Source: SAR324 cluster bacterium
GTDB taxonomy: Bacteria; SAR324; JACQKK01
Reading direction: 5' to 3'
Assembly: GCA_022574555.1 (NCBI GenBank)
Contig: JACZRV010000021.1
Span: 1 to 39,999 of the forward strand
Length of the DNA: 39,999 nt
In this document: positions 9,035 to 17,635 of the stretch, one piece after another
How the letters are laid out: every line of letters begins with the position of its first letter
Numbering within the stretch: position 1 is the first letter of the stretch
The notes under the pieces: model-generated
What the model was told of the DNA's origin: nothing
The model's input: the letters and a program-made list of their open reading frames with translations, nothing else
Database searches by the model: none
Made by a program: the position numbers and the translations under genes

Positions 9035-12000
9035 CTACACCTTGGTGTTTACGGCGACGACGGTCTCCTCATCTTCGTCCTCCACTTCGGCCGTATCGAA
9101 CGTGCTGCCCAGGGTTTCGTGGAGCAGCCGCTCGGCTATGGCGGCCGGATTGTCCACCAGGGTCAGGCCGTCAATATTGATGATCACGTTGTGTTTGAGG
9201 GCTTTGAAATAGTTTTCGCGCAGCTTGGGGTCGCCGGTGATGGCACTGTTGCTGAATTTGCTGACGTAGATCAAAACCAGACGCGGCAGGCCGTGGAACA
9301 AACTATCCTTCTGATTCATCAGCTTCACGGCTGTATCCAATGACGTGGTCGCTGGTATGACGACGTACCCGTAACGCAGTTTGTCCATCGTGGAGAGTTG
9401 CTGGACAAACTCCCACAGCGCCGCCGGATCTTTTGTCGGATGAGTCTCCAGCTTGACCCTGTCCGCCAGCCTGGGGTGTTGCTTGGCGTAGTTGTGCAGC
9501 AGCGTGCGGCCCAACAGGTTCACCGCGGGCATCACGTTGTGCAGGGATTTGGCATGTGGCACTTGCGTGTTGGTGGAGAAATGGACGCCGGTCACGAATT
9601 GCCGGCTGGAAAATCGGCGAAAGACCGCCCGGTCCAGGTACAACGATTTGATCTGATCCATCGGCAGGTTGGATATCTCGCGAATAAATGACTTGGCCAA
9701 TTTCCCATGGTCGATCGCGCGCTCGGCCTCGGGGATAAATACCTGCAGCAGCAATTCCTTGCGAGCCGGCATGAACTTTTCCTCGACCCGGCGGGGGAGA
9801 TCGGCCAGTTCCTCATCCATGATCCGCATACGCTCGTCGAGGGAAAATACCGAGGTGTGCAAACGGAGCTTGCGGGCGGCGAGCTTTTCCAATTGGCGTT
9901 TCTTGCCGCTGAATTCCACCAGCTGCGTCAACTCTGTGCGCCCTTCGGTCAGGGCATCGTGATCGGAGGAGGCCGACTGCAATCCGGTAGTCAGCCTGTC
10001 CAATTCCTGGCGCCTTTCCGTTAAAGTTTGCTCGGCGCCGTGAGGGCGCTCCCGATCGCTGCCTTTGCCGGCAATTGACGGCGGCGGCATCGCTTCGGGC
10101 TGGCGCTTGTCCTCCAACGCCTTGAGCACCTCCAATTCGAGGTTGAGCTTGTGCATGTGCAGACCCGCCTGACGGTATTTGAGCAGCCCTTGTTCGTAGC
10201 GGGTAAGGTCTGTCATCATCTTGACGCCGTTTTCCAATAGAGTTTTTGTAAGATCGTCGCAGCGCCGGACGAAGGCTTCCATCCGGTTCATTTCCTCTTC
10301 GAGCTTGGCCGGCTCGACGGCGTTGCCTAGCCCTTTGGCTTGTGCGGCCAGCCGTTTGACAACCGATTTGATCACCAGGATACCCTTCCCGGCCTTGGCG
10401 TGGCGCAGCTTGACTCGCGCCTGGTGCTGTTGCAGATCGCCGCGCACGGTATTGGCCTGGGAAGCGACTCGCTGGTGATAGGCATCCCGGGCTTGCGCGT
10501 CGAGCCGTTTGGCAGCGTTCATCCGTTCAGGGAGGGCCCGATCGGCGATGCTGGTAGCCGAATTGTAATGATCGGCCATCTCCCTCGTATGCCAGAGGTG
10601 GTGTGCTTGATGGAGATCGGCCAACACGCCGACATATTCCCTCAGATGGTCGATCCGCCCGGTCAACCGGCCGGATATCCGCTCGAACCGGTGCGCAAGC
10701 GCCTCTCGCATGCTTTGAAAAGTACGCTGCGCCGCGCTAACAATATCGGCGGAGAAGGTTTTGGGGTCGGGCTCATCGCCTTCCAGCCAACCGGGGGCGG
10801 GATCGGAGTCAAGCTCCAGACTGGGCGCCAGTTCGAACGTAATCTCTTGGAATGCCTTTTCGCTCTCCAGGTGCTGCTGAGCTACTTGATCCCGCTCCAG
10901 CATGAACTCGCGGTAGTGCTCGTGATAGGACTCTTCCTCTTGCTTGAGCAGGGCCTGGTACTCGGGCGAACCGGCCAAATCGAGATTTTGCAGGGAGTTT
11001 TTCAATTCCTCCAAACGCCTTTCTTCCTTTTCCCTGGCGGCGTCCAGGAACGCCTCAATCTGCTCCAGGGTGGGATAATCGCCGGTATCAATGCGAACCT
11101 CGTGCTCTGCGAGGGCCAATTGCTCCTCGAGAAATACGCTGAAAACATAGTCTCCCCTGGCGTAAAGCGCCTTATTGGCCGGATCGTTGAACAGCTCGGA
11201 GCAGACCAGGCCAGGAAAGAAATAGGTCGTATCATTCTCAATTTTATCGTCTGGAGCGCCAAAAAAGACGAAGTCGGGATAGGTGCCGGGGGGGAAAGCC
11301 GGTCCATAAGCGCCTTTCTTGTAGTCGGCCAGCCATTTGGTGATCAACAGGGCAGTTTGGCAGTTCTCGATCCGCTTGAAGAATGTGAGGTCCTGGGTGT
11401 CGATATCGAAATTTCGTTGGAACTCGTGATCGATGAATCCGATGAGTATCTTGACCTCTCTATATGCCGCTTCAATTTCGGAAGAGTTCACATCGCTCAG
11501 GGAAATGGATTCCCGATCGAGCCATTCGGTGACCACCGGCATTTTGTGAATGAAGTCATTGATCCTGATGCTATCGGAGGTCGAAACCGAAGCGATTTCC
11601 CGTAGCCGGATAACCAACGTACGGAAATGCTCTTCGAAGCGGGCCGCAGTCTCTTCATATCGGGGCAGTTGGGGCGCGGAGTCGCAGAGATAGTGGAAAC
11701 TTTCCGGTTTGATGAGGTTCTCCAGTCCATAGCGGCGGAGAAGTTTGAGGGTTTGTCCGGCGAGTGGCCCGACAGACCCCACGTTCACGCGCTGGGTGTA
11801 TCGTTCAATCTTCACCCGCTTTTCTTCCTCCCCCAGGAACAACCGTTGGTAGAAGTGACGGACGATATCTTTGTGGATCCGATCGAAATATGCAGCCCCA
11901 CCTGCGTTGACGAACACCCGGTCGAAATGAACGTCCACAGGTTGATCGCCGCCACGGGAAGGAAGATTTCGCAAAGAGACTGAACTTACGTCATCGAGCG

Positions 12001-12994
12001 AGATCTGGTCGCCGGCCAGTTTCATGAGGAATGTGATGTGACCGGTGAACGTATTGACCTGCAGCGTCTTTACTTCCTCAAAGAGAATGGTTTCCACCTC
12101 CTTGCCCGGAACCCGCCGCAGCAAACCTTCCAGGGAGCGCAAAGGAATCCAACGGTATTCCAGTTTTTCCTTTTCAAAATTGCGGGAGAGGATGGTCGTT
12201 CCGTTGCGCAGCACGCCGTGGAAATCGAGTCCCCGGTCTTGCCGAAACTGGAAATCCCGGATCAGGCGCATCGGGAGATCAACAATGACCACCCGCTCCT
12301 TTTTCCCGCCTCCCGTATCGATTTCCTTCGCCTCCCCATGGCCGAATTGGTGGTGCAACCGGCGCAGGGAATCCAAATTGAGGGCAACGGGTTTCTGCCC
12401 TTCTGCCACGATCATCCGAATCTGGCTGAAAAAAGGAATCGAGAAGTAGGGAGGCTCTTGATTTTCCGAAACGATTTGGTCCAATTCGTTCGGGTCGGTA
12501 ATTTCGATTTTTCCGCGGGCGTCCGGATAGTTGAGCGATAAAGTGGCGCCGCCCGAACGGAGAGATTCCTGAAATTTTTCGATCAGCTGACCGATCCGGC
12601 CCACAATATATATGGCCAAGTCTGGATATTGCGCTCTCAATCGCGGGATATAATCGAGAAAATCTTGGAAGTGGACGAATCGGGATTCGAGCTCGATGAT
12701 GAGTAGATGAACGGTGTCTTCCGCATCGGTGATATCCCGAAACAATTTTTTCGCAGGCGTGGGAATGGCCCCTTCCGCCGTGGAATGTAGTGTCCGGCGC
12801 AACGGAGTGCGCAGTTCGTCGGGCACGTGATGGATGGTCTGCACGGCATCGGGGTTGAGTACGACCAGCCGCCCGTGGTGGGATTTATCGATGTGCGGTA
12901 TTTCGCCTTTCTCCAGCCTGCGGGCGACTACGAGATCAATGGCATCTTGATCTTCGTCACTGAGGGGAATAAGCGAATAGTCGATGTGCAGCAT
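9035..12994 (-). CDS. Giant coiled-coil protein of unknown function
   Basis: I do not recognise this protein. The frame is open from 13144 (1,369 codons). I place the start at the ATG at 12994 (1,319 residues): the 50 codons before it are Arg/Gly-rich and unlike the rest, and CAGGGC lies about 12 bases upstream. Visible parts are: an N-terminal region with hydrophobic strands (LLIIELES, LAIYIVGR), faintly like a degenerate receiver domain; a mixed alpha/beta middle; a long charged helical section with strong coiled-coil character (roughly coding bases 11080-9760), rich in Glu, Gln, Arg and Leu; and a C-terminal alpha/beta domain (YGYVVIPATTSLDTAV, then LPRLVLIYVSKF) ending in an acidic tail. 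There is no signal peptide, membrane helix or P-loop, so it is probably a cytoplasmic scaffold or sensor. It is divergent from cheB. Confidence 0.85.
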   Translation of the reverse strand: MLHIDYSLIPLSDEDQDAIDLVVARRLEKGEIPHIDKSHHGRLVVLNPDAVQTIHHVPDELRTPLRRTLHSTAEGAIPTPAKKLFRDITDAEDTVHLLIIELESRFVHFQDFLDYIPRLRAQYPDLAIYIVGRIGQLIEKFQESLRSGGATLSLNYPDARGKIEITDPNELDQIVSENQEPPYFSIPFFSQIRMIVAEGQKPVALNLDSLRRLHHQFGHGEAKEIDTGGGKKERVVIVDLPMRLIRDFQFRQDRGLDFHGVLRNGTTILSRNFEKEKLEYRWIPLRSLEGLLRRVPGKEVETILFEEVKTLQVNTFTGHITFLMKLAGDQISLDDVSSVSLRNLPSRGGDQPVDVHFDRVFVNAGGAAYFDRIHKDIVRHFYQRLFLGEEEKRVKIERYTQRVNVGSVGPLAGQTLKLLRRYGLENLIKPESFHYLCDSAPQLPRYEETAARFEEHFRTLVIRLREIASVSTSDSIRINDFIHKMPVVTEWLDRESISLSDVNSSEIEAAYREVKILIGFIDHEFQRNFDIDTQDLTFFKRIENCQTALLITKWLADYKKGAYGPAFPPGTYPDFVFFGAPDDKIENDTTYFFPGLVCSELFNDPANKALYARGDYVFSVFLEEQLALAEHEVRIDTGDYPTLEQIEAFLDAAREKEERRLEELKNSLQNLDLAGSPEYQALLKQEEESYHEHYREFMLERDQVAQQHLESEKAFQEITFELAPSLELDSDPAPGWLEGDEPDPKTFSADIVSAAQRTFQSMREALAHRFERISGRLTGRIDHLREYVGVLADLHQAHHLWHTREMADHYNSATSIADRALPERMNAAKRLDAQARDAYHQRVASQANTVRGDLQQHQARVKLRHAKAGKGILVIKSVVKRLAAQAKGLGNAVEPAKLEEEMNRMEAFVRRCDDLTKTLLENGVKMMTDLTRYEQGLLKYRQAGLHMHKLNLELEVLKALEDKRQPEAMPPPSIAGKGSDRERPHGAEQTLTERRQELDRLTTGLQSASSDHDALTEGRTELTQLVEFSGKKRQLEKLAARKLRLHTSVFSLDERMRIMDEELADLPRRVEEKFMPARKELLLQVFIPEAERAIDHGKLAKSFIREISNLPMDQIKSLYLDRAVFRRFSSRQFVTGVHFSTNTQVPHAKSLHNVMPAVNLLGRTLLHNYAKQHPRLADRVKLETHPTKDPAALWEFVQQLSTMDKLRYGYVVIPATTSLDTAVKLMNQKDSLFHGLPRLVLIYVSKFSNSAITGDPKLRENYFKALKHNVIINIDGLTLVDNPAAIAERLLHETLGSTFDTAEVEDEDEETVVAVNTKV

Positions 12995-13500
12995 ATTATG
13001 GTTTGCCCTGCATAACCCGTGGCCCGGCCCTTTCTGAATCTTGACCAGTTTCGCGGATTCCGGTGAGTCAAAGCATCGACGTCGAGCCCATCTTCCGTTG
13101 GCGCCATGCGAAACGCCGACCGGCGCCGAATCAACCTGAGCCATCGCAGGAGCCGTCCGCGCCAGTGTAAGAATGGTCAGCGCAGGAAATTGGCATCACT
13201 GCTGTTTTGGCGCCCCCTGTCGGCTATTTATTACCATACTCCCAAATTTCTTTGGAACGCTATATAGTCAGGGCCAGTGGATAGTCGAAAATGACGACGA
13301 CTGATCAAGACAGCCGTACCCTTCGAGTCAGGTTCCTGCGGAGCAATCCTCAGAGATGTGGCTCTCATATGTCTTTTTTGGGGCATTTCCGGCAGTATAA
13401 ACAGCCGTCTCGGTGGGCACGGCGCTAACCGATGCATCACCGACTTTACACCTGCCCTGGCCATACTCCTTTTATACGGCCGGAATGTTACAATAAACGT

Positions 13501-13506
13501 TATAAT
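13501..13506 (+). promoter_or_regulatory. Possible -10 element (TATAAT) upstream of cheB
   Basis: TATAAT sits 69 bp before the cheB ATG in an AT-richer patch of the 580-bp region separating cheB from the divergent coiled-coil gene. No matching -35 box was found. The rest of that region shows no convincing gene. Confidence 0.3.
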
Positions 13507-13574
13507 ACCCTGGAACCGGCCCGATATCGTTCCGCATCGTATTACAGGGTAAAAATCCAAGGATCCGACCATAC

Positions 13575-14678
13575 ATGACGCAAACCCTGAAGGTCCTCGT
13601 CGTTGACGACAGCGCTGTTTACCGCCGATTGCTGCAAAATATTATCGGAGAAATTCAGCACGCCGAGGTTGTAGGCACCGCCCCCAGCGGCTCGGTGGCG
13701 CTGCAGAAGATCGCCCAGCTCCGGCCGCATATTGTTTTGCAGGATATCGAAATGCCGGAGATGAGCGGCATCGAGGTGCTGGAAGCCGTCAAAGAGAAAT
13801 TCCCGGAGGTAGCCGTGGTGCTCGTGAGCGGAGTCAACTCCCGAAGCGCGGATATCGTTGTCGAAGGGCTTTCCAAGGGGGCGGCGGATTTTATCCCAAA
13901 GCCCGACAGCGGGACCCTGCGGGAAAACACCGAACATCTCAAACGGGAATTGAGGAATGTGCTTCTTGCTGTACGCACCGCCATGTATTCGCGCCAGGTC
14001 AGGCAGGCCACATTACCGAAGGCATCGCCCGCGGCTAGCCTGCCCCGCCCCACACCTCGCCTCCCTGTGCAGATTACGCAAAAGGTGGAAATCGTCGCCG
14101 TTGGGGTTTCCACTGGGGGCCCCAAGGCGCTGGACGAGATTATTCCGGCATTGCCGGCCGATTTTTCCGTTCCGATTGTAATCGTGCAACACATGCCTCC
14201 GGTATTCACCTCGTCCCTGGCACGCGCCCTGGACGACAAATCCGAGGTGCAGGTATATGAGGCGGCAGACGGGCAGACCATAAAAGCGGGTTGCGTTTAT
14301 ATCGCACCGGGAGGCATCCACCTAAAGCTGCGGCGCGGGCAAACCAATGGGGTACCGGAACTGCTCGCACGTTTGGAGGACAGCCCGCCGGTGAACAGTT
14401 GCAAACCAGCCGTCGATATTCTGTTTCAATCGGTCGCCGAAGTGACCGGCGGAAGAACATTGGCCGTGGTCATGACCGGTATGGGGCAGGACGGGTTAAA
14501 CGGCGTGAATCTGATCAAGAAGGAGGGCGGGTACTGTATCACTCAAAGCGAAGAGACCTGTGTCGTTTACGGGATGCCCTTGGCAGTGGACGCCGCCAAC
14601 CTTTCCGACGAAAGCGTACCGCTGTGGAAATTGGCGAATCGCATCAAAGAAATTTCCGGGCATAAATCACACTTTTAA
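13575..14678 (+). CDS. cheB: Chemotaxis protein-glutamate methylesterase CheB
   Basis: The 367-residue protein has an N-terminal receiver domain (acidic pair DD at 11-12, phospho-acceptor Asp57 in LQDIEMP, Lys in FIPKP) and a C-terminal methylesterase domain. The catalytic triad is visible as Ser179 in GVSTGGP, His206 in VQHMPP and Asp306 in GMGQDG. It removes methyl groups from receptor glutamates, or deamidates glutamines, when phosphorylated by CheA, giving adaptation. It is the first gene of the chemosensory operon, nine bases before cheR. A purine stretch AAGGA lies about 12 bases before the ATG. Confidence 0.95.
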   Translation: MTQTLKVLVVDDSAVYRRLLQNIIGEIQHAEVVGTAPSGSVALQKIAQLRPHIVLQDIEMPEMSGIEVLEAVKEKFPEVAVVLVSGVNSRSADIVVEGLSKGAADFIPKPDSGTLRENTEHLKRELRNVLLAVRTAMYSRQVRQATLPKASPAASLPRPTPRLPVQITQKVEIVAVGVSTGGPKALDEIIPALPADFSVPIVIVQHMPPVFTSSLARALDDKSEVQVYEAADGQTIKAGCVYIAPGGIHLKLRRGQTNGVPELLARLEDSPPVNSCKPAVDILFQSVAEVTGGRTLAVVMTGMGQDGLNGVNLIKKEGGYCITQSEETCVVYGMPLAVDAANLSDESVPLWKLANRIKEISGHKSHF

Positions 14679-14687
14679 CGAGCCCCC

Positions 14688-15548
14688 ATGGCACCTCGCA
14701 ATATTCCGCCCCTAACGACTCAAGAATTCTCCCTTTTTCGCCAATTCGTCGAAGCGGAGTCGGGAATTTCTCTGGGTGACGATAAGCAATACCTTCTGGA
14801 AAGCCGGCTTAAGGGACTGATGGCCGACATGCACTGTACCGGTTATGGGGAGCTTTACCGGCTGATCAAGGAAGACAAACGAGGACACGTCCGCCAAAAA
14901 TTGATCGATGCCATTACCACCAATGAAACTTTGTGGTTTCGAGACAAAGCACCGTTCATCATTCTGGAAGAGTTCTTTCTCCCGGCCATGGTCGAACGCA
15001 TCCGCAACGGCAAATTCCGGGTACGAATTTGGTCCGCCGCCTGCTCAACCGGGCAGGAACCCTATTCATTAGCGATCGTAATCCACAACTTTTTGCAGCG
15101 ATTGGGAGACGCAAAAATCACGCCTCAGCAGTTCGAAATTATTGCCACAGATATTTCCAAGGAGGCTCTCGGAGTGGCAAAGATGGGTGCCTACGACAAG
15201 TTCAGCATGGAAAGGGGCATGGATAGGTCGAATATCGACCGCTATTTCAAGCAAAAACAGCGATTTTGGATCATCAATCCCATCCTGAAAAAGATGATCG
15301 ACTTTCGCCAATTCAATTTGCTGGGGAAATTTTCGGAGCTCGGCACATTCGACATGGTGCTGTGCAGAAACGTCGCCATCTACTTTTCCCACGAAACAAA
15401 AATCAAGCTATATGATAAAATCCGCCAAGTGCTCAAGCCTCAAGGCCTTTTTGTGCTTGGATCGACCGAAAGCATGACCTTTTACACCCAAGCCTTCAAA
15501 TCAAAGGAATTCAAAAGTAATATTTACTATGAAGCAGTCGATTCCTGA
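14688..15548 (+). CDS. cheR: Chemotaxis protein methyltransferase CheR
   Basis: The 286-residue protein has the alpha-helical N-terminal CheR domain and a SAM-binding domain with RIWSAACSTGQEPYSLA, the family's diagnostic motif, followed by IIATDIS and VLCRNVAIYF. It methylates glutamates on chemoreceptors using S-adenosylmethionine and opposes CheB. It has the usual family length and no TPR extension. Its likely target is the PAS receptor at 22703, which has the methylation helices but no visible C-terminal CheR-binding pentapeptide. Confidence 0.95.
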   Translation: MAPRNIPPLTTQEFSLFRQFVEAESGISLGDDKQYLLESRLKGLMADMHCTGYGELYRLIKEDKRGHVRQKLIDAITTNETLWFRDKAPFIILEEFFLPAMVERIRNGKFRVRIWSAACSTGQEPYSLAIVIHNFLQRLGDAKITPQQFEIIATDISKEALGVAKMGAYDKFSMERGMDRSNIDRYFKQKQRFWIINPILKKMIDFRQFNLLGKFSELGTFDMVLCRNVAIYFSHETKIKLYDKIRQVLKPQGLFVLGSTESMTFYTQAFKSKEFKSNIYYEAVDS

Positions 15549-16052
15549 ATTTCCTTAAGGCCACCAACAGGCCGAATTACCATTGTCACCGGCTGCGGTT
15601 GCAGTACGGACGCGTTATTTTATCTAGCACAATTCCGTAATAATAAGTATCCTTATCAAATGGACGATCTTTCGCGCCGATTCTGCAGCGGATACCGGAA
15701 TTCAGTATGCGCAAACATCGGTGACGCCGTCTCCAGGCGAGCGGACAGTTGCGTCATTCCAGCTGCGCTCCGGGATTTTTGCAAAGTTCGGTCCGGCCGG
15801 GGAACCTATACGAATGCGAGGCGTTTTCAACCATATCGGCGCAACCGGATCGGCTGTCAACGGCATCCCAATCCAATGCTTCCGGATCGTCGCGGCTGGG
15901 CGAGCAGGTACCCGAATACCGAGCAGGTACCCGAATACAACGCCACGACCTCTTTTTATCATTTTCTCGTGCGATGCAGGGGGATATGATTTGAAACGGC
16001 TTCCGGCCGGCAACGCTGATATGCCGTCAAGGATCGTCAAGGATATTGCCCG
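15549..16052. other. 504-bp gap inside the chemosensory operon
   Basis: No credible gene is seen between cheR and the receiver-kinase gene; the open frames have no family resemblance. The gap contains a 19-bp direct repeat (15902-15938). It may carry an internal promoter, but none can be fixed. The other gene joints of this operon from cheB to cheW are overlaps or gaps of under 30 bp, so this gap divides it into two transcription blocks or marks a deletion. Confidence 0.4.
15902..15938 (+). repeat. 19-bp tandem direct repeat, two copies
   Basis: The unit GAGCAGGTACCCGAATACC occurs at 15902-15920 and again from 15921, where 18 of 19 bases are kept. It lies in the non-coding gap. No function is evident; replication slippage explains it well. 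Confidence 0.8.
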
Positions 16053-17222
16053 ATGATGAAAATTTGGATCGTGGACGATGACCAAGCATCCTTGGCCGCG
16101 CTGAGAATGATGCTGCAACATGAGGATCATACGGTGCAGGAGTTCAGCGCGGCTAAAGCGCTGCTGGAACAACTGTCACGCGAGGAATTGCCCGATCTGA
16201 TCCTGACCGATCTATTCATGCCCGTAATCGACGGGCTCGAACTGCTTGCGGAATTGCGGCAGAACTTTCCGGAATTGCCGGTAACGATGGTCACGTCGTC
16301 GCGGGATTTGCAGTTGACGGTGAAGGCAATCAATCTGGGAGTCTACGGGTTCCTGCTCAAGCCGGTGGTCATGGAGGAATTGCTGATGATGGTGCAGCGC
16401 CTGGAAAGGGAACTCGGGCTGCGCCGCAGGGTGGCCGAAGAGCAGGAGCGGCTGGTGCACGCGCAACGGCTGGCAGGAATCGGAACCCTGGCCTCGGGCA
16501 TGGCCCACGAAATCAATAATCCCAACAGTTTCATCCGCGGCAATATAGACATTATGGACAAGCTTTGGAAGCGCATTCTGCCGATTCTGGAGAACGGGGC
16601 CGACGCCGCATCTCGCGACCTGCTGCGATTCGTGAAAGAAGAAGTGCCACAAATCCTTGATGGTGTACGCAATGGGTCGGACCGCATCACCCAAATCGTC
16701 AATTCACTTTCCTTGTACACAAGGGAAACCAGAGACTTGAGCGGAAAAGGAGATTTCCGCGCAGCCATCAGCCAAGCCCAGGTCATCTTGAATAACAAGC
16801 TGGGCGTGATCGCGGTATCAGTCGTTGATGAAGCCCCCGGAGTGGTCAATGTGACCGCGCCGGAAATTCACTTGGAGCAGATGTTGATCAATTTGCTTTC
16901 CAATGCCGCCGATGCTGTATCGCAAAGCCCTCGTCCACGGATCACCATCCGTATCCAATCAATCAACGGGTCCTGTGTCGGGATCGATATCATCGATAAC
17001 GGCACCGGCATAGATGAGGCGGCCCTGGGCTCCCTGAAAACGCCCTTCTTCACGACCAAAAACCAAGGTGAAGGTACCGGGCTGGGTCTTCACGTCACCC
17101 ATCAACTTGTAACCAGAGCTGGTGGAACGCTAACCTATGTCAACAACCCGCAGGGTGGCGCCACGTTCTCTTTGGCCCTGCCTATTGCCCAATACGAACC
17201 CCGTCAAGGAAGTGCCGCATGA
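16053..17222 (+). CDS. Receiver-histidine kinase
   Basis: The 389-residue soluble protein has an N-terminal receiver domain (DDD at 8-10, phospho-acceptor Asp53 in LTDLFMP, Lys in LLKPV). A short coiled linker leads to a HisKA-type H-box with His152 (SGMAHEINNPNSFI) and a HATPase domain: N-box INLLSNAADAV, G1 IDNGTGID, G2 GEGTGLGLHV. Receiver-first kinases of this form usually phosphorylate another regulator and are themselves controlled by an upstream kinase, here plausibly CheA. It overlaps the next gene, a CheY-like receiver, by four bases (ATGA), so that protein is a likely partner. ATGs at 16053 and 16056 are both possible starts. Confidence 0.9.
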   Translation: MMKIWIVDDDQASLAALRMMLQHEDHTVQEFSAAKALLEQLSREELPDLILTDLFMPVIDGLELLAELRQNFPELPVTMVTSSRDLQLTVKAINLGVYGFLLKPVVMEELLMMVQRLERELGLRRRVAEEQERLVHAQRLAGIGTLASGMAHEINNPNSFIRGNIDIMDKLWKRILPILENGADAASRDLLRFVKEEVPQILDGVRNGSDRITQIVNSLSLYTRETRDLSGKGDFRAAISQAQVILNNKLGVIAVSVVDEAPGVVNVTAPEIHLEQMLINLLSNAADAVSQSPRPRITIRIQSINGSCVGIDIIDNGTGIDEAALGSLKTPFFTTKNQGEGTGLGLHVTHQLVTRAGGTLTYVNNPQGGATFSLALPIAQYEPRQGSAA

Positions 17223-17635
17223 ACATCCTGATTGTCGACGACGAGGAAGAAATTCTGAAAATGCTCAAGCGCCATCTCGAGCTGGAGGGCTACGACGTAT
17301 CCACGACGCCGGACCCCTTCGAGGCGGTCGAGTTGATGAAGGAGAATCTGTTCAACATGGTGGTATCGGATATCCGAATGCCGGGAATGTCTGGCGTTGA
17401 ACTGCTGCGCGAACTCCGGTCGGTCAACCCCTTGGTCAACATTATCATCATCACCGGCTACTCCAATATGAGCTATGTGGTGGACTGCCTGGCTTCCGGA
17501 GCTGTCGATTATTTCACCAAACCAATTCGCGACATGGATCTGTTTCTCCAAGTGATCGGAGAGACTCAGAAGCGAGTGGAACGGTGGACCAATGCAATGG
17601 AAATTGGTAAGAGCTATGAAAAAGCAGCAAGCTGA
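17219..17635 (+). CDS. CheY-like single-domain response regulator
   Basis: The 138-residue protein is one receiver domain: acidic pair DD near residue 7-8, phospho-acceptor Asp51 in VVSDIRMP, Thr/Ser in IIITGYS and Lys in YFTKPI. It is translationally coupled to the kinase before it (ATGA) and overlaps the CheA start after it by 20 bases. It probably accepts phosphate from CheA, the receiver-kinase, or both. Its C-terminal tail of about 18 residues is slightly longer than in CheY. No output domain is attached, so it acts by protein contact. Confidence 0.9.
   Translation: MNILIVDDEEEILKMLKRHLELEGYDVSTTPDPFEAVELMKENLFNMVVSDIRMPGMSGVELLRELRSVNPLVNIIIITGYSNMSYVVDCLASGAVDYFTKPIRDMDLFLQVIGETQKRVERWTNAMEIGKSYEKAAS

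Noticed and set aside
10340..11605. Plus-strand open frame of 421 codons within the coiled-coil gene
   Set aside because: Its composition is shadow-like and it lies wholly inside the larger minus-strand frame, whose coiled-coil pattern is coherent across 1,300 residues.
12995..13144. 50-codon N-terminal extension of the coiled-coil protein
   Set aside because: Arg/Gly-rich and unlike the rest; the ATG at 12994 has a better upstream context. Kept as an alternative start only.
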